A DNA stretch of 64,000 bases. Origin: Lichenostomus cassidix. Taxonomy: Eukaryota > Chordata > Aves > Passeriformes > Meliphagidae. The stretch covers positions 28,276,566 to 28,340,565 of the forward strand of contig CM039182.1 in NCBI GenBank assembly GCA_008360975.2, given 5' to 3'. Shown here in pieces: positions 1-15,876 of this stretch. The notes beneath the pieces were generated by a model. The model ran no database searches and was not told the DNA's origin. It saw only the letters and a program-made list of their open reading frames with translations. The position numbers and the translations under genes are program-made. Within the stretch, counting starts at the first letter, position 1, and each line of letters begins with the position of its first letter.

Positions 1-1397
<1,397 letters not shown>

Positions 1398-1486
1398 ATC
1401 AGTATTCTTTTTAGACTTGACGTATGTTTTGATGCAAGATGCAGGAGCTCTTGAGACACAGCGTTCATGGACTGTATACTTGCAAA
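1398..1486 (-). CDS. DGKB: DGKB coding exon, second half of C1a domain
   Basis: Acceptor TTTTTTTCAG and donor GAT|GTAAGT enclose 89 nt: two bases completing Phe, then 29 codons reading [20 protein letters not shown] and YVKSKKNTD. It supplies the remaining C1a zinc ligands: the Cys of FC, the His and Cys of VHERC, and the final Cys of ASC. Together with 4223-4340 this makes a complete C1 finger. The basic segment YVKSKK links to the second C1 domain. It ends in phase 0, only 79 nt before the next exon. Confidence 0.98.
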
Positions 1487-4367
<2,881 letters not shown>

Positions 4368-7300
4368 TCACTTAATTAACAATGAAATATGTAAGTGCCA
4401 ATAAAAATTGGAGATTGACTCAAGAGCATAAAAGACAAGCTGTTACTGCCTTTAATACTCTACACCACATCACAGCATAATAGTTCTAAATACACAGGCA
4501 GTGATATAACATAAAAAAACCTTCAGAAGCCCATGGACATCCATGTCTTTCAAAAACAACTTAGAAAAAGCCACCAGGCTGCTGTCACCACTTGCTCACA
4601 ATGATATCAATGTATCTAGGCTGTTATTACTTTGCTACTAGCATTAAAAATAAGGGTTTTTTCTAGACTAATCCTAAAAATAAAGGTACTGCAGGTCAGA
4701 AGATAAAACTCCCCAAACCAAGAAATAGAAAGGGTTTTCTAAAAACACACAGATATTCTTAATGCCTGTCAGAATTAGGTACATATATCAACATATGTGA
4801 AACAGGAAAACTAACCACACCACAATTGCTATTCCCAGCTTTAAATGAAGTCAATCTATACTGCCAATAATCTATCAAAACCCACGTATTTAAGGGTGAG
4901 ATTTACATCTTAGACTTCTTCTCCAAAAATGGAATTCCTAACATTTAGTGTCCAATTTTTCAGTCAGCTGTTGCACCATATTCAAGTTTTTAATGAATAA
5001 ATTGATCAGCTCACTGGCACTTACAACTTAGGGCCCACTGTAACTTACATGAATCTCTAAAATATTATCAAATCATTTATTTTTATGAAAGTAAGCTTTC
5101 TGTTGGATGATTCTCTTTTTCTTTCTTAATGGAATCATTCTGAGACCTCTCCATTATTTGAAGGTTTATAAAATGATATTCACTTGGTACAGATGTTAAA
5201 TTAATTCTCTAAATTCCTGGCTTTTTGACAATACTGGCCATCAGGCTTTTTCCTGTCTACAATCATCAGAGATTTTGATTAAAAAAAAAAAAAAATGAAC
5301 CTAATATAGTATCATTAGATTTTTTTAAAAAAACATTCTCTGTTACCAAATACAACATCCAATGGAACACAAGCAGTTAATGCCCATCAGCTGGAAACAG
5401 GCTGCTTCCTTGTGTATTGTCGAAACTCTGTAGTCTGCTCGGTCATGTCATTGCCCAAAAAAATTGCCACATAGCTAAAGGAAGTCACACCAATTTCCAT
5501 TTCTCAGAAACCACATCAACAGCTGGTTCTTATCCAGTTTCCAACTTCTCACATCAAACTACTATTATTTGTCATCATGTATATACAGTAGTCCTGACTA
5601 GATTTTCAATAATATGATAGTTTTCACTAAGAAGAATAGTCAATGTAAGTTGGTGAGCATAAATTTTAATAAAAATTTAGTTTTATCCTATATTAGCATA
5701 TACTGTATGAGCTATGTCCTCAAAAAGCAGTATTGCTCTGTTCTAGGAGTTGGAAATTAATACACATCAAATACGATGAAGATTTCTTCATCCTTTTGGA
5801 CAACAAGAAAAATCCTGCAGCAAAATCAGCACTCTATCAAATTAAGAATGCTTGGCTGAAAGCTGGGTCTAAACCAGGACATAATTTTGAATATTTCCTA
5901 CAAGTTACCTAGAAACAAAAAGAACTGAAGTCAGTTAAAATATTTTTTTTTCCTCTAGTGAGATATCAGAGCATAAGTAATAGCTCCCCCAATATTACCA
6001 GCAGGAGTTCAAATGCCATCTCTGACAGCTGGGCAATGTCAGGGTCCCCTTTCTGCAGAAAAAGCACAGCAGATGCCTAATGTGGGATTCTCAGGCTGGC
6101 AAAGAGTGTGGAAGTTTTCCAATTTCCCCTGAAGAAGCAGAAATAGATTCTGCAGCTGTGAAGCACTAGAAGCCTGTCAAGCTCCTTCATGACTGGCAGC
6201 TGAAGAGGATGTATTTCATTAAACAGAGCTCTTTAACTTCTATTTTTCTTCCCATCTTACTACCATATTCCACACATTTTTGAAGTATTGTTAAACTACA
6301 AAGTAGTATGTGAATTTCAAGTCTTCTGAAAGTAGGCAATTATTCACTAGACAAAAAAGATCATGTAAATCCTTCTGAGAAAAAACAGCAAACAATGTAC
6401 ACTTTGATTTTAACATCACTCAGGTCATCAACAGATACAGCCATATACCACAAGCACTTAAAATGTGAGCTGACCAGCCTTCCTTACCAAAATACTTGCT
6501 GCTTATGAAAATCAACAGAAATTCATACTTATGTATAAACTTGCCCCTCTTCCACATTAATTTTGTGTTACTTATTCTTTTTAATTTTATTTTTAAAGAA
6601 TGACCATTACATGTGAATATGTGGCTTCTTATTTGAACAGAACATATGGTCTAACTTAGCTGGCATTTTCCTTATCAGAAAAACAAACAAGTCTTGATGT
6701 GGGTGTTCTGCCAATTAAAACACTTAGCTGTGTTACAGACTGCAACTGATGCAAATCCATTACATAAACACAATGCACTTTTGGAAAAGAGCAAATTAAA
6801 TTTTTGCTCTTGTGCACTGCCAAAAATAAGCAATAAAGTGTTGCATATGATTATGCATGCATATAACTTTTTAAAACACTGCCAAGAGGAAAAAAAAAAA
6901 AGACATAATTTGAAACAAAACCCCCTCAATGCAAGTCTTTAAGTATGAATAAAATCCACAATTCTAACACATCAGTGCATTTACTGACATTAACTCATTT
7001 TGTTTTCATATCCTGAGAAAGAGTTTAAAAACAAATAGACATTAAGATGATCTCAAAACAGGGCAGGTACAGTAAAAATCTCTTCCTCACTTCATTATAC
7101 ACATCACTGAAAATCAAGCCTCCATATGTCATACCCAGACTTTAAAACATAATGACAATAGTAACATTTATTTTGCTAACAATGGCTCTCTTAACTCATA
7201 GTCCTGACTCTGCTACCATGGGTTTGATTGCCAAAACTACCTGACCTTAAAGAGGAAGTCAACCATAAAAGAGCCAACCTTAGAATTAGTGGAAAATTTT

Positions 7301-8164
7301 ATACTAGCATAGACTTTAGCTACACATTCCTAACATGGTTTAATATTAACCTACATCAGCTTTTTAGATATTTTTGTATAAAGGTTGACAAAGAGATCTT
7401 CGAGATGTTGAAACTTAAAACAGGTAATGAAATCACTGAGAAATTCTGATCCTAGCAAACACCCTCCAACAACAGCTACGGATTGTCTAAAACACCAGAA
7501 TGCTCAGTTTTTTCAATGAGAAGAGTCAATAACAAGCATCCAAGTGAGAAGGATGCTATGGAGTAGCTGTTATTCTCTCACTGATTTTTTTTGTTTCCAT
7601 TTAATTTAAAAATATTTCCTTGACTTGTTCAAGACAATTTTATGATTGATTTTTAGGTATTGTTCAGTCAGTGGGAAAGTGAGAAGAGTTTCCATTAAAC
7701 TATGCAACATCTTCTTTTAAACCAAATACAGTTACATTCTATACTCCTTTGGTTGGCTCTCAGCAAAGAATTCATATCAGGTTTTGTTTTGCTCAATTTG
7801 CTGTGGGAAGAGGGGGTTTTAAGTCTCCTCTTGGTCAAGTGGAGAGAGAGTAACCTGACTGAAGAGACACACTATTTGGGAGGGCTCCTCACTCCTAATT
7901 TCTCAAATATTTTGTGAGTGTGTGTGTGCTTGACAAAGCAAAACAAAACAAAAAGCTTCCAAAGCCTTCATTCATGCACTCATCCAGAAACAGAAAAGGG
8001 AGTGTAAAAGGGAAAATTAAATTGTTGAAAAAAAACTTCATAAATAGCCACAGTATGAAGTTTCCCTGTCCAAAATCGGCAACCATCTGCCACTTGCAGA
8101 GACGCCGATTCTGCAGAAACTAAATTGTAAATAATGGTAAATCTGTATAACTGCATGAAACATT

Positions 8165-8533
8165 TTACACCTTAGACACAGACGAGGTTACTTCCTCCTG
8201 ACTCTTCTGGGCTTTTTTCAACCTAGAGACAAAAGGGAAAGCGGGGCTGTAGTGAGGAAAGGCTTTTGCGGACATCCCGCACGGATGCGGAGCGGGCAGA
8301 GCCCCGGAGCGGCAGCGCGGGCAGAGAGGACGAGCAGCGCTCTGGTGGCACCTCCGGCCACCCAGCCTCGCACGGCGGGGACACCGCGCCCTCTGCGGGA
8401 CACGCCGTGACACCGGGCCGGCAAAACTGCTCCCCTCATCCCTCACGGGAACCTGCTTCCAGCCGGCAAGGAGCCGGCATAAAGGCGGGGAGATACAGCT
8501 CCTAGGAAGCGCTCGGGTTTGCCCTCCATGCAT
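8165..8533 (-). CDS. Possible alternative first coding segment of DGKB, hypothetical
   Basis: An open frame of 122 codons on the DGKB-sense strand lies inside the CpG island, starting MHGGQTRALP and ending QEEVTSSVSKV. I do not recognise it as a known protein. It is Arg/Cys/Pro-rich, as any ORF in GC-rich DNA tends to be. Two donor-like sites in it fall after complete codons: CCC|GTGAGG (exon end at 8447) and AAG|GTGTAA (exon end at 8171). Both could splice in phase 0 to the C1a exon at 4340, which would give an isoform without recoverin-homology region and EF-hands. The ATG context is poor and phase agreement can occur by chance. Treat it as a hypothesis. Confidence 0.2.
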   Translation of the reverse strand: MHGGQTRALPRSCISPPLCRLLAGWKQVPVRDEGSSFAGPVSRRVPQRARCPRRARLGGRRCHQSAARPLCPRCRSGALPAPHPCGMSAKAFPHYSPAFPFVSRLKKAQKSQEEVTSSVSKV

Positions 8534-8600
8534 GCGAACAGCATATGGCGCAGCGAAACTTTCGGCCTTTTGGAAAACTCACCCGCCACGCTTCAGAAAG
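8265..8600. promoter_or_regulatory. Intragenic CpG island, candidate internal promoter
   Basis: This stretch is sharply GC-rich and holds roughly thirty CpGs in about 330 bp, whereas the surrounding tens of kilobases are CpG-poor and AT-rich. On the plus strand there is a TATA-like CATAAAG followed at once by a GC box (GGCGGGG) near 8478-8491. On the minus strand, sense to DGKB, a strong donor-like GCGG|GTGAGT occurs near 8578-8583, and a 122-codon open frame runs from ATG at 8531-8533 to a stop at 8165-8167. CpG islands in birds usually mark promoters. Transcription direction and product are not determined. It could be an alternative DGKB start, an antisense RNA start or a GC-rich insertion. 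Confidence 0.6.
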
Positions 8601-11314
8601 GACTGACAGAAATGTCACTCAGGACAATAAAAAAGGCCTGATTGCCCTTCTCCCTCGCTGAACAAAAGAAATAGAAATCTATGAAAGTGCCCAGGTGTAG
8701 AGCAGTCATTTCAAGCTTCGGCCCGAAGGAATTACTGATGGCATAGCAGATACCACTCCAGAGTTGCTAATTTTAGCAAGTCTCGAGTTTGGTTCCATTT
8801 TAACATACTCACAGCTCAAAAAGTACTGCAATAATAATGGAATACACAATGTAAGAAGCAGTATTTCTGAAGAAACATTCCTTCCCACATTTAATCAAAA
8901 AATCTTAAAATGTTGCTCTTTAAATTATTTCTCTGCAATCGCATAGTATTTGCTACCTCGGGATCCAAAATAAAATTGTAAGAGTATTTCCTTACTATTT
9001 AATTGAGGCACAGTCACAATTCAACACTAATATTTGTCCCATCAAAATTTACCCTGATTTTAAGGTGAACTGGGTTGAAAATTACAATTGGTGATTTAAA
9101 AGAAAGGCATATTGGCCTAATTTCAAATTATTGATGACTTTATGAGCATTTATTGGTTTTCAACTTCTCTCTCACCTTCAGACAGCTTTTCAGCAACTTT
9201 ACAGTACCAGGTACAGTGCAACCGTGACATCTAGTGGCCAGTGGAGAGGGAATAAAATACTTCCCTAAAATACAGCATTTCTTTAAACTAGCACTTACGA
9301 ACTTGCAGTTTGTACTTCCTTTATGTGCAATCACTGACAGAGGTGATAGCAATTATTTGGTCTCACTTTTCCAGTAAAAAACATCTGGCATGAAATTACT
9401 TCAAAAGAGAAATCAAGTGCTTCTACCAAATCATGGTGGAATAATATTGTGCAACACATACCAAAGAGCAGAGTACAATGCTTATGACTGACAAAACCAA
9501 TCATTAAGAGGCCTTTTGTGCACAGACTACGAAGAAAATTTTAAGTGATGCTAGGAGAGACAATGAGGTAACTCTCCACCTTCCCTTACAATGTTTATCT
9601 ACTTAAATTAATGCAGAAGCAAATAAAAAGGTCAGAAACTTCAAAGGTTTCCACTGTGGAGAAGTAGAATAAATAGCCTAGTAGTCACTTATGTGCAATA
9701 GACCACTCCCCTAAAGAATCAGGACTAATGCAGGGATTTCTCTTTCCAGTTTGTGTTTGGGTTCGGGACTATTGCCTCATGATGCAAAAATAAATTTGGA
9801 AAGTTGATGAGGACTGTGAAAACTCCACACTGAAGTGTGATGCTCAGCAAAAAACTACCTCATACATTTATTATTAAAAATTACACCATATAAATAAAAA
9901 TTTCCTCTATAGTTAACATTTTTTCTTTACAAAATTCTCACTTTACATGAGAGAATTTCTTGAAAAAAAGCAATCCATGAAACTGGAACAACTAAACATC
10001 AGATTAAGCATTACTTTGTCTTAACAACAAGGGTTTCAGTACATGCCACATAGAACACATTTAGACACAGCTAATTAGAAAAAGGATATCACCCAATTAC
10101 AAATGGATTATATATGTATTCAATTCCAAGATCTTTTCTTCTAAAACAAGTTACCAAATAGCATGTATATCTATCTCAGAATCCCTGTAGAAAAAGAACT
10201 AATTAGGTTCTTAGTTAAATTCCTCATCTCGTACCCAAATTGTTTGTTTAGGACATGAACTGCCTTCAAAAGCACCAAAAAATCAAATACATGGTTTGTA
10301 TCCTGGAACATTCTCAGAGCTAGAACTCTGTATTTCCCAAGTCTACCTTCACAACAACTCCAAAATCAAATCTTAGGAGGAAACAGAAAATAAAACCCAG
10401 CAAGATAAAACAAACTGGATATTAAGGTTGATTTCCTAGGGAAATTAGACTTTTTTATGCCCTTTTTCCTATTACCTTAATGACTCTAAACTGTGCCAGG
10501 AACTTTTAAATTAGTATAATAATCTCAAATAAATTTGAAGGACACTAGAAATCTCATGACAGTCTAGGAAAAAGGAGGTGGGGGGGCTGGATGCAGAGAG
10601 AGGGAGAGGGGAAAGGGAAATCAGGCAGATTTCCTTGTTACCACTTCAACAGGTGGCCGGCAAATACTTGTAGTAACAGCCTAACACTCCTTCTTTTAGA
10701 AGGGGATTAAGATGAGGTCAGAGGGCAAAGGCCACAAACCTGTGAGAGGTTAAGCTATCTCAACACCACCGTTCATAAGCGCTAGCTTATTATTTTATTT
10801 TGAAATAATATATCCGCACATCACTTAAATGCTCCTTTTTAAAAAAATTATTCTGACTAAATCATCTAACACAGTATGTAATAAAAACTGATTGAAAGGC
10901 TTTAAATGTAATATAGAACTTTTACATGATATCTGACCTTTCTATATAGCTGTAACAGGAAACTAAGGATTATGTACAAACAATGTAACTGAATTCTGAA
11001 AGTACTATGACAAATCTGCAGTTGAAATAACTAATCATAGCTTCGCTGATGTTAGCAGATCAAATTAGACCAGCTGAGAACCTTCTATAGTTCTAGAAGG
11101 TCTATACAACAGTTAAGTATATTACAGTCAGTGTTAATGGACCCAACCCAAAACAAACATTTCACTGGTATCATAACTTGTTTAAATAAAATATAGTGAC
11201 AATTCTTGTCACTATCATACTAGACAAGCTCTGAAATTGATCTCTTGGATTTAAAATTTTGTCATTGCTGAATTCAGCACAGAAGCAAAACTTAGAAGAA
11301 GGTGACAGAACAGT

Positions 11315-11428
11315 CTGGTTGTTGGGTTCTTTCTTTGTCGGTTTTGGGTTTTGTTTGGGGTTTTTTGTGGTTTTGCTTTGAGATTTGGAGCTGGGGAAGG
11401 GGAGTGGTTTTGTTGTTGTTTTTTTTCC
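11315..11428 (+). repeat. G/T-rich low-complexity tract
   Basis: About 110 bp made almost entirely of G and T, with G3-G4 runs separated by T-runs (GGGTTTTGTTTGGGG and similar). On the DGKB transcript it would read as a C/A-rich tract. The hydrophobic open frame across it (Trp/Phe/Leu/Val) is a composition effect. Confidence 0.8.
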
Positions 11429-13237
11429 TCGTATTTTCAACACATGAAGATTACTTGGACATGTCTAAACATCATAATCCAGTAGGTTATGCCCCTTATT
11501 TTCACATACTGATCAGGTTGAGAAAAATCTTAAGATATCAGCACTTTTTCATTTTATTAGTGAGCCCAAAAGATTCTTATTTTACTTTTCATTACATAAC
11601 TGAAAGGAGAGAGATAGACACCCAAAAAGCAGAGTCCTGGAAAGCTAGGTTTGCAAAATCTAACAATGGCATGCAAAAAGAAATAACAGCATCCCCCTAA
11701 TGGGAATGATGCACTGGAAGGAAGAGCTTGTATAATACATTACATGCTGCAAAACCATCAAAATCGTGCTATCAGTTTACACTAAATAACAGACAGGCAT
11801 TGGAGTTTTAGCTTTATTGATTTCACTTTTCAATGTCCTAAAGTACACTTCTACTTGAACTGTGTACAAACAGAAGTAGTATGTTTTTGCTGGTTTAAGG
11901 AAAAATAGAAAAATTTTGCTTTTCTCTACATATTAGGTGAAGGGTTTCTATAATTAAGCCATTTTAAACATGAAAAGAAAAACAGGAGTCCCTTTAAAAG
12001 GCTGCATCATATCCTAGTGAATCATTAATAAATTACTAGCAAATCAGCTCATATATAGGTAATTGACTTCATATAAATTATGCTTATTGAGAAAAAAGAT
12101 ATTTTGCATGCTATTGTAATATTTTTTCCACAATTGTGCATTTATGTCTGTTAAATGCATGAAATACTAGGAATACTGTTGATTGGAGAAACACTGACCT
12201 ACGCTGATAATAGGATGCAGAATTGTTATCACTATTTACATATTTTTAGTGTTTTCAAAGTAAAGCTATGCACAGCAAGATAAATATCTAATATCCAGTA
12301 AAAATGCTCAAAAGGATATAAAGTTTGATAACATAGCTTCTTTCTAACAGCTTTTGCTTTAATATGAAAATAAACAGAATGATCTGCATTAATTTATCCC
12401 ATATTTTAAGGAGTTCAAAATTTAAAAAGAATGAAATGTAGACACTGAAAAATACTCCTGGAACACCTATACTACCAGTCATAAAAGAAAAATCTGTACT
12501 GAAAATCACTATCAGTTATCTGCTACACTGCTTACTTCAGAGCACTTGCTGCCCTTTGTTTAGACTTATTTTGTGGAAATAATGGAATTCAGCCTGACAA
12601 AGATCTGTTGTTTGACAACAGGGAAGTAATTCAAGATTTTTCTTACTCAGTCTTACATACAGAATTAGGGAATTAGTACTTACAGTGATCCAGACATATT
12701 GAAAGTTAACTTCAATTCAGATATTCTACTTGTAATTTAATTAATAAGATTTTGCAAGACTTACAGATATTCTATTCAACAAACTGGTTTATTACATATT
12801 TCCCTGCACTAAGTATCAGTCTGAGCATTCTTCGTGCAAATAAGATACCATGGAGCAACTACAGCAGCCTCGATTTAATTAAAGCCGTAGCACTAAATAT
12901 GGAAAATAAATATTATTTATTATTTTCGATATCTGAAAATCAATTAAGAAAATATGAGATTAAAATGCCTGAAACAAGCTTAGACAGATGTGTTCCAAAT
13001 TAGCTAAAATACAGGACAGCAGGTGGCACTGACAACATGCCAATCTTAAAGCAGCTGCATTGAACTGGTGCAAAATTGATCATATTACATCTGTATTATC
13101 TTTAATGGGAGGTTGTAAATGTAGAGAACATGAGCTCATCTTTCACAATATCCTTTGGTGTAAGTGTTCCCTTTGATATTGCTTCTTACCATACTTTATT
13201 AAGGCAGTTACAGAGATGTAAGATCTTCACAGGGATG

Positions 13238-13490
13238 TATCATGACAGGACAAGAGCCAGCAACAATTGCTGCTGAAGAAATTCCATCTACATATAAGAA
13301 CAAAAGCTCTTTCCCTTGAGAACAATTACCACAGGGAAAGTTTGCCCACAGAACTGGTAGAATCCACCTCACTGGAATTATTCAGGCTTGGCAGAGGCCT
13401 GGATAACTCAATCTGTAACGCTGCCTGTAATTAGGGACTGAAAGAGATGATGCCCAGAAATTCTTTCCAACCTAGATAGTTCCATGACTC
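13238..13490 (+). mobile_element. CR1 LINE fragment, 3' part, old and diverged
   Basis: The sequence follows the CR1 3' region in sense orientation: GAAATTCCATCTACATATAAGA, then a CTGGTAGAATCCACCTC segment, then TTCTTTCCAACCTAGATAGTTC near 13461, the usual CR1 terminal motif. It is substantially diverged and truncated at its 5' end. It lies in a DGKB intron, opposite in orientation to the gene. Confidence 0.75.
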
Positions 13491-13830
13491 AGTACATTTA
13501 GGCCAGACAACCCCCCAGTACCATGCTGAGAAGCCTAGATAGACACTGCTCCAAGCCAGCTGTAACACAGACTTGGGCAGTAAAACACCCTTAACAGATA
13601 ATACTGCAGCTAGGAACAACATCTTGTTAGCAGGGAAAATAATTCAACTTTTTACAGCTTCCAGCTCCAGAGCCAGCCTGTTAGTTGGTGCCTCAAACTT
13701 GCCAATACATCGCTGATGTTGAAGACGCACTTTTGTTCTTCGCGTGTCATTCAGCCGCAGTAAGGAGAAGTAAAGCAAAGTCATCCTTTATAAAGGCCAC
13801 AGAGAAACTAACCTGAAGGCTACAGTCAAC
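13491..13830. other. Unassigned intronic segment retaining CpGs
   Basis: Immediately downstream of the CR1 piece is a 340-bp segment of more balanced composition with a CpG-containing patch near 13732-13757 (GACGCAC, TTCGCGTG, AGCCGCAG) and a perfect 12-bp palindrome CCTTTATAAAGG at 13785-13796. I recognise neither a repeat family nor a gene. It lies just upstream on the plus strand of exon 13869-13988. Confidence 0.4.
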
Positions 13831-13856
13831 ATCTAAGCAGAAATGAAACAATATTA

Positions 13857-13988
<132 letters not shown>

Positions 13989-14428
13989 CTACAGTTTAAT
14001 GACAAATCTCATAAGTTCTAATTTATTATTACTATATTCTAATATACCAGCTTGTTAGGATATGTGCAGATCTCCAATTCCCTCACACAACAAAATCAGA
14101 AAAATATAGTGGACTGTTCAGAAAATGAAGTGTCATATTTCTATTTACATTTTATTAACACCTAAAAGTCGCAAACCAATTTGTGTCCTTTGTGCACTCA
14201 CTTTTAAGACATTTTCAGCAACAAACCGGTTTTGTTATAAAAGTTAATTATTACACTTATTGAAGGTTTCATAGATCAGATTTAACCAGCAAAGTACAGT
14301 GCCATAGTGGAACACACCTTCACCTTATTTCTACTTTACTATCCTGTAAGAATCACATGTGGATAGGAAATATCACAGAATTATGAAAGCTGTCTCTAGC
14401 AACATTAAAAAATTGTGAAAATACTTAC
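13989..14428 (-). other. DGKB: DGKB intron, 440 nt
   Basis: Short intron between the EF-hand connector exon and the EF-hand 2 exon. AT-rich, nothing else recognised. Confidence 0.9.
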
Positions 14429-14503
14429 TGGACTTAATTCAGTAATATCCCATTCAAGGTATTCTGCAACATGCATCATTTGAGCAATGATATTTTCCAG
14501 CTC
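14429..14503 (-). CDS. DGKB: DGKB coding exon, between EF-hands 1 and 2
   Basis: Acceptor TTCATCTCTAG and donor CCA|GTAAGT bound 75 nt, phase 0 to 0, 25 codons. The reading is [20 protein letters not shown] then TELSP. The initial Glu completes the EF-hand 1 loop at position 12, the invariant bidentate calcium ligand. The rest is the exiting helix and the connector to EF-hand 2. It is close to human DGKB ([25 protein letters not shown]) with a few conservative changes. The downstream intron is only 440 nt. Confidence 0.97.
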
Positions 14504-15826
14504 CTAGAGATGAACGAAAAAGTATGTTATTTAACGTAATGTTATAAAGACAAATTCTACTGCAAGCAACTAATAATTCAACCATATTGCATTCAGTGAC
14601 ACTGTTTCATCAATGTCCCTAATGAAATCTGCTTTACAGTGGAAGCTCAAGTGAATCTGCTCACTTTGCTCAGGATACCAAAAAACATCCTGCATGGACC
14701 ACAGAGCATTCAGGGAGGTGAGATACAACCCCACAATCAAAGTAATTGAAAGTAGTTATGTATTCTTCCTTCCCAGTTTTCTTTCAAACTCTTATGTTTT
14801 CATGATCTGATTTTCACCTTGTGATACAATCATGTAAAGATCTTTAAATTGCATCACCCTAACAAACTATTTTTTTGACAGCAATTGTATAAATCACAAC
14901 TTCTAATAGAAATAAGGCATAAAGTAGATTCTATAAACTATTATAGATGTATTTTCTTCATGTGTCACCAGTGCTTTTCTACCCTCATATATATACTTTT
15001 GCTTTGTAAACATGCTCAAGTACTTACCTAGAACCATTCTGAATTCTCATTTTTATCTAGTTATCTAACTCATATTTGATATTGCCTAAAATTATGGTAC
15101 CACATTTATTTTACACCGGTATATAATTTAGCTTCCCTATTTCCGTGCAACTTATGGGAATCACCTCCTCTTCCTTACCAGCCCACTCTATGCTGTCCTG
15201 CTTTCAGTAGATACAAAAAATGGTAGAAAAAAAACAAAAGAAGAAAATAAGAGAGAACACTGCTAACAAAATACTTGGATTTTTAGCTGTCAGAAAAAAA
15301 TAGTTACATATTTTAAAATTATTTCCATATCTTTGATTATTCTTCAGACACTTGGTTGGGCTACTCCTCAAAACTTTGCCCTTAATATTGTTCCTCCATT
15401 CTTAATAACAACATGGAAGTTATGACATCTCTCCACATAAATCTACTTTGTGCCTCTCACACTTACCCTTTTTAATAACATCTTTACAAATGGTGCTTTC
15501 ATACACATCTCCCAGCAGCATACTAGAATTATTGGAATTATATTAATGTGTCCCCTACAGTAATATGATTAAAAATCAGAAGAATACAGAACAGGACTCC
15601 ATGACAGCGATGTCAGCAATTGAAAATTTATACAGCTTTAGAAGCAGCAGCTTATTGGAAAACCCAAGAGTTACTTGTCAAATGGATGAATTTTTATCGA
15701 CTATATTTTATACTGCCTCTAATAATTCAGGATAAATATAAACTTGATTTGAATTTAAGTAGTTTTGCATAGTTTTGCCATGCTAACATACCCTTAAAAG
15801 GCATTAAAACACATAAATAACATTAC
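14504..15826 (-). other. DGKB: DGKB intron, 1.3 kb, splitting the EF-hand 1 loop
   Basis: Intron inserted between loop residues 11 and 12 of EF-hand 1. AT-rich. No repeat or gene recognised. Confidence 0.88.
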
Positions 15827-15876
15827 CGAACTATCCAGGTATCCATTCCCATCAGTATCATACAAGCGAAACATAA
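15827..15876 (-). CDS. DGKB: DGKB coding exon, EF-hand 1 calcium loop
   Basis: A 50-nt exon has acceptor TTTTCTTTTCAG and donor TCG|GTAATG. Two bases complete the Phe codon, then 16 codons read MFRLYDTDGNGYLDSS. This is the helix end and calcium loop of EF-hand 1, with ligand positions D1, D3, N5, Y7 (backbone) and D9 all present. The twelfth loop residue, the bidentate Glu, is the first codon of the next exon (14429-14503), so the loop is split between two exons. Human DGKB has Phe where this has Tyr (NGF/NGY). Confidence 0.97.

Noticed and set aside
11302..11700. 132-codon plus-strand ORF rich in Trp, Phe, Leu and Val resembling a membrane segment
   Set aside because: The hydrophobic part is just translation of the G/T low-complexity tract. 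The remainder has no family resemblance.
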